Shown: positions 45,149 to 55,380 of the stretch, in pieces
How the letters are laid out: each line of letters begins with the position of its first letter
Position numbering within the stretch: position 1 is the stretch's first letter
Source: Diphasiastrum complanatum
Taxonomy: Eukaryota; Streptophyta; Lycopodiopsida; Lycopodiales; Lycopodiaceae
Direction: 5' to 3'
Length of the DNA: 64,000 bases
Assembly (NCBI GenBank): GCA_029204225.1
Contig: CM055095.1
Span: 40,542,141-40,606,140 of the forward strand
Position numbers and translations under genes: made by a program
The notes under the pieces: model-generated
The model's database searches: none
Seen by the model: only the letters and a program-made list of their open reading frames with translations
Told to the model about the DNA's origin: nothing

Positions 45149-46436
45149 CCAAAATCAATTGAGATCTTGCAACAAATTTGAGACTACTATCTCAATAGCT
45201 TTGACAATCTCACTCAAAATAGATCTATCTTCTTTTTACAAAAGAGACACAACAAGATTTTGATCCACTTTCTTCTAAGCACGTGTGGAGCACTCAAATA
45301 TATCTCAAAAGACACAAATCTACTTGATTTGTATGAAACTATGAGGCCTTGGACTCTAGATCTCACCTAGTCAAGATTGGCAAGCTAGAACATGGGTTTT
45401 TTTTATCAAATAAGCTATATGTGAGTCAAATTTGATGTGTCCAACTAGGCTAGGTGCCCTACCTACCTTGATTCAAGTGGGTATAACTTCCACTAGACAC
45501 CTCCAATTGAGTTTAAACAAATTGCAACACAAACTAGACTGCGCTAGCTTTCTAGTAAGCTATGATACTCCAAATTTGGATCAACCTTGGAGATGCACCA
45601 CAAACTCAAATTGGATTGATCTCACATGTGTCTGAGCATTGATTTCCATACAGTTTCAGGCTAGATCCAGTCACTATAATTTAGAACCCTTTTGCTCTAG
45701 AGAATCAGTTGGCTAGTTCTTTACTTCTTCTCTGGTTTCAGAATTGTTTTCTGCCTGTTACCAGGTTCGTTTGGGCAGTTTCTTGAAGTCAACGTTCTTG
45801 TTCCATTGCCCAATCAGGCAGAGAGGACTGATAATCGTTGTAGTATATGTCTTGCCTATCAAAGGACAACTCAAGGGCATCTCTCTTGCACTAAATTCAC
45901 ATGCTTACAAACCAAACATGCAGATCATGCATTCAACCAAGAAATCAGCGTGTAGAGTAGTTGAATAGCCATGAAATCCTACTTTAATGCTGCAAATCAA
46001 AATGGACAGATCCTAACAAGCTAAAACTAAGCTACCATACATTCCACGAAACAAGAACAAGAAACTAAACACTTAACAACATCTTGAAAGTCCAAGGATC
46101 AAGAAACACTCATTTCTTGATCCTTGGACAGACCAAGAACGTCAATAACTGAATTATAAGAGGATATGCAAGATTTACACCACAAATCCAACCTATTTAG
46201 TTTACCTGAATGCTTAAACCTACATTAATCCACAAGAAAATAGGAAATCTAATCCACAACTACAATCCACAACCACACACAAAGGGGATGGAAGGGCAAG
46301 ATCATAAATGCATCACTCAAGAAACAAGAATGATCAAGGAGCTCAAGAATGCATCAAAACTCATGGAAGATAATCTCATTTCAACATGGAGTAGATACAT
46401 TTACAAAAAGCTCCCTTCTACAAAGGGTGAGTCTCA
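45149..46436. other. Unassigned; probably leader/LTR of Copia K and flank
   Basis: No coding motif on either strand. Position suggests it includes the Copia K 5' LTR on the minus strand, but no partner or clear primer site was found. Confidence 0.35.
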
Positions 46437-46662
46437 ACCTAAATTGAGCTATTGACCTCCTATTCTTGCATTAAAACAGTCTTCACTATGCATGTGCTCC
46501 TATGACCAATTGTAGGTCTGGGCCCTCATATGATTATTAATTATTTAATACGACCACGTCCAGAATGACGTAGCATAACTAATAACCACATACAACTGGA
46601 GTGACCGACTATCCACGTCAGGAATTATTCTGATTCCCTTGTACATGACATGGATATAACAC
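46437..46662 (-). repeat. Partial Gypsy F-family LTR
   Basis: Near-identical in order and wording to 13580-13805 (from aaattgagct to the TGTTATATCCATG end on the minus strand), including the block missing from the left Gypsy F LTR. Only the U3-side half is present; there is no adjacent Gypsy coding sequence. Confidence 0.9.
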
Positions 46663-47298
46663 TTACACAGTTTCTACTTGACAATATTATTAACTAGTAT
46701 TCCTTGGCTCTCTGTCTTTGTTTGTCTCGTCTTCCCAGAGATCTTCTCGATCTAAGGTGAGAGGTGCTCGTGGGTAGTTCTGGTCGAGTATCTTGGAGAT
46801 TCATCATAATCAACCAACATCATCCCACCCCTAATGTGTTGCAGGACCCACTGCAACTCATATTGAATGATGTAGCTCCACTTCCACATTGGCATCTTCA
46901 ATTGTCACTTGGAAAAGCGTAGATCCTCGTTCATTTGCGTAAAACCAAGTGCTTATTGTTGTTGGTCTTTACCACAAAAACTATTTTTCGCAAATTGTTG
47001 CATTTTAACCAGAATGTCCTATTTTTGCAAATGGATGATGTCTTCAAAATTGGAGAGCTCCCAACAGCTTCACCTCCCTTGTGTCTTTTTCTTTTATCAC
47101 TTGTATCTACCATGGACGATTTCAACCTTGGTTTCTTGGCAGGTACTGACTTCTGGGAGGTCTATATCCTCCATTTTGCTTCTAGGCGTTTCCGTAGTTC
47201 TTCTCTCAGTTGAAATCCCAATCTTGTCGATGCTCTTTCCTTGATGGGAAGAGGAGAATCTTCGATTGATAGGTTGCACAATTCTTGGTTAACAGTCT
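46663..47298 (-). other. Unassigned, with short minus-strand open stretches
   Basis: Minus-strand stretches at 47097-47279 (FSSSHQGKSIDKIGISTER, RTTETPRSKMEDIDLPEVST) and 46931-47125 (Lys-rich) have protein-like composition and follow the ORFs to their right on the same strand, but no family is recognised. Confidence 0.3.
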
Positions 47299-48514
47299 TC
47301 AAGGGAATGGACTCATCAACACATTGGTGGTAGGAACAGATTTGGATGGATGGGTTGGATAGGGACTTGGCAGAAGGACGAGGAAATTTATAGTTCTATA
47401 GTTGCAGCCTTGGACTCTTGCAATGTCGAGCTTTGGCCACCACTTGCTGGGTGAGGAGCTCACTTTGTCTTGCAGGCTCACTGTTGTTTTTATCTTTTCC
47501 TTTTCTACAGCTCTTTGTTCCTTTGATCCATTACTTTTGATCTCTTCGGGCTTCATAGGAGGGGATTTAACTATCATTGCTCCAGAGAGTTTCTTTTGAT
47601 CAAGACCGATCTGACTTATTTGTTGCTTAAGCTTTGTCCTTTCCTCCTCAGCTTCTTTGCTTTATTTCTTTTTGTTTCTTCAAGCTGCTTCGCCTGCTTC
47701 TTAGGTCTTCTTTTCTGACTGACCAACCGATGTAGGTGGTAGTTGGTCTCCACAAGACACTTACAGCAATCTTTTAGCCACTTCGGTGAAACTATCAGGG
47801 CCTGAAAAGACTGGGTATCTCTCACATGAACAGTGGAATAATGGCAAACAGATAGATGGAAGGTAGGGTGGAGGTGGTGACATCGGTAGATGGTGTGGGT
47901 GATAGGCATGAGAATGGATGTAGATGTATGGCAAGAGGCTGGTTGAAGAAGGAGACTGATTTTCCAATGCTTGTGCTTCCTTCTTCTGGAGGATCTTTGT
48001 CGTGACTGGGGTACTTCTTCTGATTGAGGCGCTTTGGATTGCACATCTGCCTTCTTAGCCTTCTCGTTGTCGTCTTTGGTTTCGTGACCTCAGTTGTCAA
48101 TTTGCTCATGTTGTTGCCGGCATTGTGGCTGCTCCAGTTGATGCCTGCAAATCCACTCTCTTCCCCCCCAAAAGATCTATTGGTGGGGATGTTGCTATCT
48201 AGAACTTGCATGCTCAAGGTTTTTTGGCATTTGGAGCATGTAGTTGAAACATGTTGAACATGCTTTTGGACTAAAGATTGACCAATTTTAACTAAATTTG
48301 TTTCGATCTTGTTGTAGTTTACTTGAAGATGAATATCTCTATGAAAGACAAGAATCAACTCTGAAATGACTTGGAATTCTAAAAGTTGTAGTATGCTCAA
48401 AGATCCTAAACTTTGTACAAGGTGATTTGAAGATGGATAGATGAATGAAAATGTGTTCTTGAGATACGCTATGAAAGACTCTCGTGCAATAGCTATTTTG
48501 CATGCAAAAATCAA
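47299..48514 (-). pseudogene. Unidentified charged, coiled-coil-like coding remnant
   Basis: Overlapping minus-strand stretches in different frames: 48514-47822 (230 codons; TNLVKIGQSLVQKHVQHVST, FGGEESGFAGINWSSHNAGN, MCNPKRLNQKKYPSHDKDPP) and, in one frame, 47967-47299, where KEAEEERTKLKQQISQIGLD, MIVKSPPMKPEEIKSNGSKE and EQRAVEKEKIKTTVSLQDKV read as a charged helical region but are separated by stops near 47680-47760. It resembles a decayed gag or host gene fragment. I cannot name it. Confidence 0.35.
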
Positions 48515-48719
48515 TCACGCAAAAGGGATGAAGAGGAACAAGAACATAAACGAACGATACAGAGAGTGAGAACTGTATGGCACTTGTCGGAACAAAACTT
48601 TCATTCATCAACATTGATAATTCACCTTGACAATTGCAATATCCCATTGGTCTTGTAGAGTAATGAGAAAAACTCTGATATGTCATTGTAAAAAACAAGG
48701 CAGGTGTAGTGGGTTTCTT
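48515..48719. other. Unassigned spacer
   Basis: Nothing recognised between the unidentified coding remnant and the putative LTR. Confidence 0.3.
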
Positions 48720-49420
48720 TCCTTGCCTAACCTGAATCCAAGATCTAGTCAATCTAGCATCAAGAGACGAAGTTAGTTGTCATGCGTAGGTTCGTTTCCA
48801 TGAGAGCGATAGTATAGTTCAGATCTCAACGTGAATGGAGGATCCAACTCAAACATTAACATCCATTAACCCTAAACATAAACACTACACATCCATTAAC
48901 AATACAATCCACAATAGAAATAGCTTACTCTTTCTCTCTCTCCCTTTATCTCTCATAAAAAGTATAATAGCATACAATCCCAATAACATTCAGATCCAAC
49001 AATTAGCAAAATCCAAAGAAAGCATGAGAGATGGAGGAGGAAAGAAGAAGAGCAAGGACATTCATCAATTTCATTCTTGAAGAGAACCAATCTGCTTTAT
49101 TGAAATGAGGAAATGAACATGTGTAGGAACTCGAGTTGGTCTCTTTTTATAATAGAGAGGAGGACCCTGGCCTCTGAATCCTATTGGTTCATTTCTACCT
49201 CTTTAATTATTCAAATTTAAAAAAGTGTGAGAACCATCCAAATTGGAGGGAAACCCAACTTTATTCACTAACTTGACATTTAGGCCCTGCGACATTAAAA
49301 GTCCCGCAAAAAGGCCTAGAGTCCTTTTATTGACTTTCTAATCAATCAAATCTCTATGTGATCATCTCTCACTTATTAACTAGGGTTAGGTTTTCCTTGG
49401 GATCCGCAAACCCTCCAACA
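48720..49420 (-). repeat. Putative 3' LTR with TATA box and poly(A) signal
   Basis: On the minus strand a polypurine tract (GGTGGGGGATAT) precedes TGTTGGAGGGTTTGCGG at 49420. Inside are TATTATAAAAAGAG (about 49140-49155) and AATAAA (49096-49101), the expected U3-R order. The 5' partner was not found in the window and the left limit is a guess. Confidence 0.55.
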
Positions 49421-49470
49421 ATATCCCCCACCAAAACTGGTGGCGGTCCCACGACACCTGCTAGATGCAG

Positions 49471-50400
49471 TTATTGGAGACTTTTATTGGCTTGGCGCCG
49501 AATCTTGATTAAATGGTACTGCACCTTCCCCATAAAGTCGAGACATGCAGTATTAAAATCCAAATTGTGTGGCAGAAAACAACGATGGGCTCCGACAATC
49601 CACTTTGAGATTGTCCATGATGTGAAGCGTGATTTCCAGGAGCCTCCCATCATTGCTGCACGAAAGTATAAATGAGCTACCGGCAACTGATCTTTGATAT
49701 TCTTTGAGGCCATCGACTTATTTGGATCGAATCCAGAGGAGGGAGACAATTATCCCATCTGGTTGCTACTGACGCCAACAGAGTAAGATCTTTTGCAAAT
49801 AGTGCCCATTGTTGTACCATTGGATCTGGAGAGTGGACATACTCTCTCTGTTATGCTTGTCTCCACTGATATTGTCCAGCTGTAGGGCTGATGGATGATT
49901 GGCCAATTGGACATATGGATGGTGATTTTGTCCATAGCCAATCCCAAATCTTTTCATTTATTCCTTCTCGACATTGGCACATAATAAGGATCGACCCGCG
50001 ATTGGCAAGGGCTGGCAACGTAACTCTTGATTGATTTCGGAGTTTTCTCAAAAACTGTAATTCTCCACGCCGGCTGCTCTCCCAATGCAGGTATTTTGTC
50101 CAACTCTTTGTCAGCCTCTATCTCGGAGGTCTTAAACTTCAAAACCCAACCACCACGCGAGGACTCATGCGGATGTTGCTTTAAGAAATTCTGGATCTGG
50201 TCCTCGACGCTGATGGGCCTTCTGAATAGAGGTGTGGTCCTTGATGAGGATGGACCCGCTTGCACTGCCGGTAAAATTGGCGGTTGTTCTTCTATATCTG
50301 GAGCTCCCCCTGGTCCATGCTCGAATCTAGCCTTGTATCCATTGGTACATCTTCTTGGCGCGTAGGGGTTAATTGTGGCATGGGAGTTACATCTCATCAT
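49471..50400 (-). pseudogene. Unassigned ORF remnant next to the LTR
   Basis: From ATG 50400 a 148-codon stretch (MMRCNSHATINPYAPRRCTN, FEHGPGGAPDIEEQPPILPA, LFRRPISVEDQIQNFLKQHP, SRGGWVLKFKTSEIEADKEL) continues through frame breaks (PMSRRNK stop; NWPIIHQPYSWTIS; RSNGTTMGTICKRS) to 49471-49749 (AHLYFRAAMMGGSWKSRFTS, WTISKWIVGAHRCFLPHNLD). No RT, protease, integrase or zinc knuckle is visible before the polypurine tract. It could be the Gag-like ORF of a non-autonomous LTR element, a captured gene or another inserted sequence; I do not recognise the family. Confidence 0.4.
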
Positions 50401-50781
50401 TTTGAACTAGGCCAAAAATATAATTAATAACTTTGTGAGGGCCCATGGACTGCAACTAGAACGTGTGGAGATGTGCATGGAATACATACATGTAGATGAG
50501 TGTCAATCACAATTGAATATGAGCTCATTTAAGAATTAGAATTCTAGAAGAAATATTCCTAGGCTCCTAGGGTCTATATACATACCTATAGAAGCTCGCC
50601 CTACTCCATTCCCATATTTTGAAATTCAATTGCCAAAATTCTCTCCTCTCATCTATTCAATCAACGTCGTGGCTCAAGGGTGAAGTTGATTTAGCTCTTT
50701 GATCTTCAGTTTCTCTTTAGTTGGGTGGTTTGGCTCCACAGATCTCCTTTTGGTGTTTACAACAAGATCTTAAGGATGTTG
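50401..50781. other. Unassigned
   Basis: A TATA-like tctatatacat at about 50572 lies in otherwise featureless sequence. No ORF. Confidence 0.3.
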
Positions 50782-51337
50782 TCATTTGCTCCTTTGCCAA
50801 AAAGTTCTTTGGTTAGCAATAACACAAGCATTAAGTTTGTAACCCTTGAAAATAAAATTTTTCTTTCTCTTTATTAAGCAAGCATCGCCAACAAATTCAA
50901 CATCATGACCTTTATCAATCATTTGCCCTGCATTGAGAAAATTCTTAGTAACAATAGGAATGAAAAACACATTCTCTAGCTTGTACTCTTATTTGCAACA
51001 TGAGAAGTAGGTATAGTTTCAACTCCCTTAATAGCACATTCACCATTATTAGCTGCCTTTCTCAATCATAGTTTAGCAAAAAAAAAAAAACGTTCTTTGT
51101 GACTTGTCATATAGGAGCTTGCTCCACTATCAATCCCCAATGATCAAGATCACTCTCATTTGACATCGAGCTAAAAGACATTAATAGAAAATAAAAAATA
51201 TCTTGCTCATTCTTATCAATAATTAGATTGCGTTCCTTAATTTCTTACTCTCTTTTCTTCTTAAAACATTTACTAGTAAAATGTCTTTTTACATGACAAT
51301 AAAAACTTTGACTTTTCTTTCTTTTTACCACTAAAGG

Positions 51338-51340
<3 letters not shown>
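50782..51340 (-). pseudogene. Copia M protease and zinc-knuckle fragment (Copia A/B family)
   Basis: Minus strand: a damaged knuckle SFYCHVKRHFTSKCFKKKRE (first Cys lost, His kept), MSNESDLDHWGLIVEQAPI (frameshifted protease site), NNGECAIKGVETIPTSHVA, and VFFIPIVTKNFLNAGQMIDK with GHDVEFVGDACLIKRKK. The wording closely follows Copia A and B. The fragment ends at about 50782 before integrase. Confidence 0.82.

Positions 51341-51423
<83 letters not shown>
51337..51423 (-). repeat. (CT/GA)n microsatellite
   Basis: About 85 bp of pure CT on the plus strand at the seam between Copia M coding sequence and the Copia L leader. The Arg-Glu ORF across it is an artefact. Confidence 0.95.
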
Positions 51424-51425
<2 letters not shown>

Positions 51426-52031
51426 ACCCCTTTGTTGGTTGCACTATTCCATGAGTTTTCTAGTTGATCTAGCTCGATTTTCAGAAGATTTTGATGAGAT
51501 TTGAAGCTATGGCTAAGGTCGTCTTGCCGCTACTAAGGCGATAGACCTCTTGATCACTTGTTTTTGTGGAGAAATGAGGCTTTTAGAGTAACTTGAAAAA
51601 TCTGACTTTTCTCTCTCTACTGTAAAAATGCATTTCCTTACAGATGATGCCAGCTGAATTTCTGATAAAAATCTCAAAATATTTCCATGGTTGTCCAGCA
51701 ACCTCCTACGGCCAGCTACTTGTCCTTGCGACATCCAAAATGGTGTAGAAATGGTGAAGTTATAGCAGTTTCCCAAAAAATCGTAACCCTCGCCTGGTCT
51801 TTTCCATAGGCTAGCTGCACCTTTCATAGTTTTTGTCCGATTTCAAAACTATTTGATGCTATGCACAGGCTAAAGCTACCAATACTTGGCTCGACAAGCC
51901 TTCGTAAGCCCGAATCAGTGCACCGGTGCTCCGCTTCTCACTGTAAATCACCGTCAACCCTGAACTCTCAGAAACTGTCTTTCCGAAGCTCTTCCAAACG
52001 ACAACACTAGTCTATGCTCAAACCCTATCAA
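51424..52031 (-). other. Copia L leader
   Basis: Similar to the Copia C leader (24000-24560), sharing gatgctatgcacaggctaa, a purine/pyrimidine pattern and gaactctcagaa. Non-coding. It is cut at the (CT)n tract, so gag of this element is absent. Confidence 0.75.
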
Positions 52032-52043
52032 GCTTTGATACCA
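52032..52043 (-). promoter_or_regulatory. Copia L primer-binding site
   Basis: Minus strand TGGTATCAAAGC, one mismatch to the initiator tRNA-Met primer consensus, next to a Copia C-type LTR. Confidence 0.85.
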
Positions 52044-52312
52044 AGTTAAAATTCACGTCAAACAGGATCACAAATAGGCGTAGACAGAAAAACTCTTAGT
52101 AAGCACTCTCCAAGCTCTACATAGCAAAACTGTATTCAAAAACTTGAAACAATGTACATATAGAACTTCTTGTGCCAACCCGTGCATGACTCGAGTTGGC
52201 GTTGACGTGACGCGTGTCTCATCGACTGCCTCGTCATGAGTGCAACTGGTCCTAGTCACATGACTGGCTCACAGTACAGAAGCACAATGAGTCTACTTTA
52301 TTTTAACTCCTA
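52044..52312 (-). repeat. Copia L 5' LTR (Copia C family)
   Basis: About 270 bp, recognisably the Copia C LTR: shared words acagaaaaactct, ctgtattcaaaa, tgtacatatag, cgtgcatgac, cgcgtgtc, catcgact, cacagtacag in the same order, but much more diverged than the two Copia C LTRs are from each other. Confidence 0.83.
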
Positions 52313-52877
52313 GTTAATAGGGAATCTGGGGTGAACACAATGGTTGCACGATGCATTCAAAGCCTGTGCGGTTTCATCCCTGTGGAGCTTGGAACATGAT
52401 ACCTTTCAAGCATTGACTTTTCAGATTTCTTAATAAGATTGCCTTTCCAACAAGAGAGATTCTTGGGTAAACATACTTACCCACATTCTCTCACTTAACC
52501 ACGACCCTAGATAGGAGCTTTGGTTGCAATAGGCACCGAAAAGCCTGTGGTAAACTTAGCAAGAGACCTCCATAGGCATCCCATAGCGGACCAAATGCAT
52601 TTTGGTTTTAAAGGAGAACTAAACTTGGGACCAAAAGAAACTTTGGATGCTAAGATTTCAATAGCAACCAAATGAGTATCCATGAGCTTTATGAGGCAGC
52701 GTGAACCCTTGCAACCCGTGCATGTGGCCAGATGGAAGCTGCATCCAGAAGGAGATGCTGCCCCCGGTGGTGGCTTCCTACATCCCGCCTGGCTTTGTTC
52801 AGGAATCAGAGAGCGCGCGCGCAAAGGCTTTGAACTCTGGTCCCTTCGCTTTTCTTCTCTTTGTTAAACGCAAGACA
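52313..52877 (+). other. Upstream flank of the RFC gene
   Basis: No transposon homology recognised. GC content rises towards the gene (52680-52860), as at many plant promoters. No TATA box was identified. Open frames here are judged spurious. Confidence 0.45.
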
Positions 52878-52915
52878 GAGGGAGGAGGGAGGAGGGAGGA
52901 GGGAGGGGGGAGGAG
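52878..52915 (+). promoter_or_regulatory. G-rich tract in the RFC 5' UTR/promoter (G-quadruplex candidate)
   Basis: Repeated GGGAGGA units give at least five G runs of three or more within 38 bp, ending 36 bp before the start codon. On the plus strand, in DNA or in RNA, this could fold into a G-quadruplex. Function is not shown. Confidence 0.6.
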
Positions 52916-52951
52916 CAATTAGTAGGAGCTGATCAGTGCTGCGGCAGCAAT

Positions 52952-53539
52952 ATGGCTGCAACCAGTGGCGCCACAGCAGCAGCAACAGCAGCAACGCCCG
53001 CCACTTCCAATGCGCGCGACTACGATCTACCATGGGTGGAAAAATACCGCCCTCACAAGCTCTCGGATGTGGTCGGCAACCAGGACGCTGTGTCTCGTCT
53101 GCAGGTCATTGCACGAGATGGAAACATGCCAAATCTCATTTTTTCTGTATCCGCACCATTTGCCAGTGTGAACTTTTTCTTAAATCAATCAGCGAGTTTT
53201 GGTTTCTATCCTTCACAACTCAATCCAAAAAATCAGCTGCAAATGTAGAAATTGAAGTCTCTATTTTCTGGCTGGCTGGGCCTTTACTACAGAACACTTA
53301 ATAGAGGAAATGTCACATAATTCTTGTATATAAGGAAACAGATTGGGTTCTTTGCCCATTATGCAGTAGTAAAAAATCTGGGCTTTAAGACTGTCAATAG
53401 TTGCAGTTTCTTTAACGATATTTTCATAGGGGCCACCAGGTATTGGCAAAACTACTTGTATATTGGCTCTTGCTCACGAGCTCTTGGGCCAGTCTAACAT
53501 CAAGGAAGCAGTTCTTGAATTAAATGCCTCTGATGACAG
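52952..53539 (+). CDS. RFC4: Replication factor C small subunit (RFC4-type), first two exons only
   Basis: RFC is the ATP-driven clamp loader that places PCNA on DNA. Exon 1 (52952-53146, 65 codons) opens [20 protein letters not shown], then [40 protein letters not shown] and IFS. Intron 1 (53147-53429) is GT-AG. Exon 2 (53430-53539) gives [37 protein letters not shown] and ends at a GT donor in phase 2. GPPGIGKT is the Walker A site (most orthologues have GTGKT). The wording fits the plant subunit called RFC4 (animal RFC2/40 kDa), normally about 330 residues, so some 230 residues are missing. No later exon (Walker B DEAD, sensor motifs, SRC) was found downstream within the window: either intron 2 exceeds 10 kb and is filled with transposons, or this is a truncated copy. 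No lesion is present in the two exons. Confidence 0.88.
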
Positions 53540-53940
53540 GTTAGTCATGCAACGGTTCTTGTTATTTGCAGCTATTTGAGTGTCATTAGCCTTGCGAATT
53601 GGATGTTCCGAAGAATCACAATTCAAATCTTTTTCTGCAAAAAATCAATCTTAAGTGTGAGTGTGTTTGTTTTTAAAAAGTTTTGAAAACAATCTAGGTT
53701 TTTTTTTCTGGATTGTGTTGCAGTAGGTCAGTTTCAAACTTACCAAAGGAAATCAAATGGATTTGAATCAGATCAGAACTATGCTCTACTCAATTTTAAT
53801 TTTCTATCCCAAGTGCTGTCTGGCTTAAATAAAGCTGCTGTGACCATACCAGCACCACATCATCCACCTGAGAGAGGGAGGGTAGAGGGGGCCGCACTAC
53901 ATAGATGAGGAGTAGGGACTACTATGTGTCCACCTTCGCT
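53540..53940 (+). other. RFC intron 2 start or downstream flank
   Basis: T-rich, intron-like sequence without exon motifs, followed by transposon fragments. Consistent with a long second intron. Confidence 0.45.
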
Positions 53941-53954
53941 CCCAGATCCATGGC

Positions 53955-54170
53955 AGAGGCAGAGGTTACACTTGCGATCTGCCATTTCATCTGGCTAGGA
54001 CCCCGACATGGAGGAGGGCGATGAGTGCAGTGAGTGCTATTGGGCAGGTGTGGCTGGGGCCATCTTGTGAGCATCTGAGGACGAAGGGACTTCTTGATGA
54101 GTGAGCTTCTGTTGACCAGAAGCTAGAGCCTCTCAGGAAGGCATGGGCCCAGTACGTGCTGGACCTGTTG
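53955..54170 (+). pseudogene. hAT transposase exon fragment (plus strand)
   Basis: Plus strand reads CDLPFHLARTPTWRRAMSAV, SAIGQVWLGPSCEHLRTKGL, a TGA, then DQKLEPLRKAWAQY. It matches residue for residue in many places the exon at 57196-57631 (CDLPFHVAQTPAWRDMMRAV ... LPIRKSWAR). It is the segment just before the DUF659 part of plant hAT transposases. One stop; flanking exons absent. Confidence 0.75.
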
Positions 54171-54376
54171 GATGAATCATTGGGTGTGACTTGACTTGAA
54201 CCTGAAAAGATCTTGGACTCAAGAACTAAACGATTGAGGAATCGTATAGTTACCGAGCATCTGGCTCGATGGAAGGGTCGCACAGACGATGATGATTCTT
54301 GGGAACATGAAGAGAGCCTGAAAAGGACCTTCCCTAACTTTAAGTTTTGAGGTCAGAACTTAAATAAGGGGGGAAG
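54171..54376 (+). pseudogene. Gypsy N chromodomain end
   Basis: Plus strand: LEPEKILDSRTKRLRNRIVT, EHLARWKGRTDDDDSWEHEE and SLKRTFPNFKF, then a stop. This is the last domain of a chromovirus very like Gypsy F (LEPEKVLRTRDKQLRNR). A polypurine tract (AAGGGGGGAAGAA) follows at about 54365. Confidence 0.88.
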
Positions 54377-54740
54377 AATGTCATGCCCATGACTGATCTC
54401 GGATTGGTTATCCTGCCAGAGGTCAGTAGGTTTACCTCGACTCGAAGGTAATTATGATTATGAGGGGTTTGGGGCCCTCAAGTGTATATTGTCATGATTA
54501 TTGGTTGGAGGCCTAAACTCATGATGGTGGATCATTATGGGTTTATTAGTGAGTCACAGGGGAACCGGATGACATGTCCCAGATAGGCTGCAAAGGTGTC
54601 CAGTGAGGTGTCACAATGCACTACTAGTGGTGCATGGGCCTTAGAGGGTATAAGTATACCCATTGGGCTTACACTAGTGCACCCATTGGGCTTACACTAG
54701 TGTATGCCTGATTGTGGCAATGGTAGCAGTATCAACCATC
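54377..54740 (+). repeat. Gypsy N 3' LTR (partial)
   Basis: Starts TGTCATGCCCATGAC right after the polypurine tract, comparable with TGTTATGTCCATG of Gypsy F, and contains a similar attatgattatgaggggt segment. A 26-bp direct repeat (acccattgggcttacactagtg, at about 54657 and 54682) lies within. The right end is not defined. Confidence 0.7.
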
Positions 54741-54839
54741 AACGTGACACGTCAGTGCTCACTGCTAGTGGTCACATGTAAAACACTAATATTTAAGAAT
54801 CAATTGAAGTCTGAGAGTGTTTACCTCTCACTTTGGGCC

Positions 54840-55070
54840 CTAGCCTCGTCCGCTGCAGCAGGAGTGAGTATCCCGTCAGGAGCATGCAGGCACGGGGCAA
54901 CCTTGTAGTATGTACCCTCTCAATCGTAATAAATGTGCCTTGATGCGTGCGGGCCCATCCGTGTAACTGATGTGGCAGTATTATCTGCAAGTCCATCTCT
55001 TGGTGCCCAATGTACCATAGGCTGCAACGATGGTAACGTGATCCCTTAAGGGATCCCTACCCTTCGGCAT
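54840..55070 (-). pseudogene. hAT transposase BED zinc-finger exon
   Basis: From ATG 55070 on the minus strand: MPKGRDPLRDHVTIVAAYGT, LGTKRWTCR, a TAA, YCHISYTDGPARIKAHLLRL and GCPVPAC. The pattern W-x-C-x2-C ... H is a BED-type finger, the DNA-binding start of plant hAT transposases. One stop inside the finger. A related exon lies at 57835-57960. The CT-rich 55075-55380 sequence to the right resembles hAT intron/UTR words. Confidence 0.75.
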
Positions 55071-55380
55071 GGTGACTCTCTCTCTCCCGCCCCCCTATTC
55101 TAATTTGTAGAATCTAAGCTTAAAGCCCTAAACCTTGAACCACCAAGTTCCACCTATTAACTAAACCTTAAACCACTAACTAGTAACCACTAAAAAAGAG
55201 CTAATTGCCACTAGTACCTACTAACTTCTAACTTTCAACTATTTGCTAATTCTAACCACTAAGTATCCACACCCCTCTCAACTCAAACCTATCAATTAAG
55301 ATCTACCATCAATGATCTCACGTTTCACAATCAAGTTATCAATGTTGAATGATCATCAATGATCAAGATTCAATGCACAA

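Noticed and set aside
46909-47244. 111-codon plus-strand ORF with hydrophobic stretches
   Set aside because: Composition is that of an antisense frame; the minus strand has the more protein-like charged reading, and no motif supports the plus frame.
49358-50365. Plus-strand ORFs of 105-112 codons opposite the unassigned 49-50 kb ORF
   Set aside because: The minus-strand reading fits the polypurine tract/LTR orientation; the plus frames have no motif.
52507-52867. Overlapping 60-105 codon ORFs upstream of RFC
   Set aside because: GC-rich promoter-proximal sequence open in several frames; none has a recognisable domain.
53147-53301. Continuation of the RFC exon 1 frame to residue 98 (and a 121-codon frame from 52936)
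   Set aside because: The RFC protein continues at GPPGIGKT in exon 2; the extra codons are intron sequence after a GT donor.
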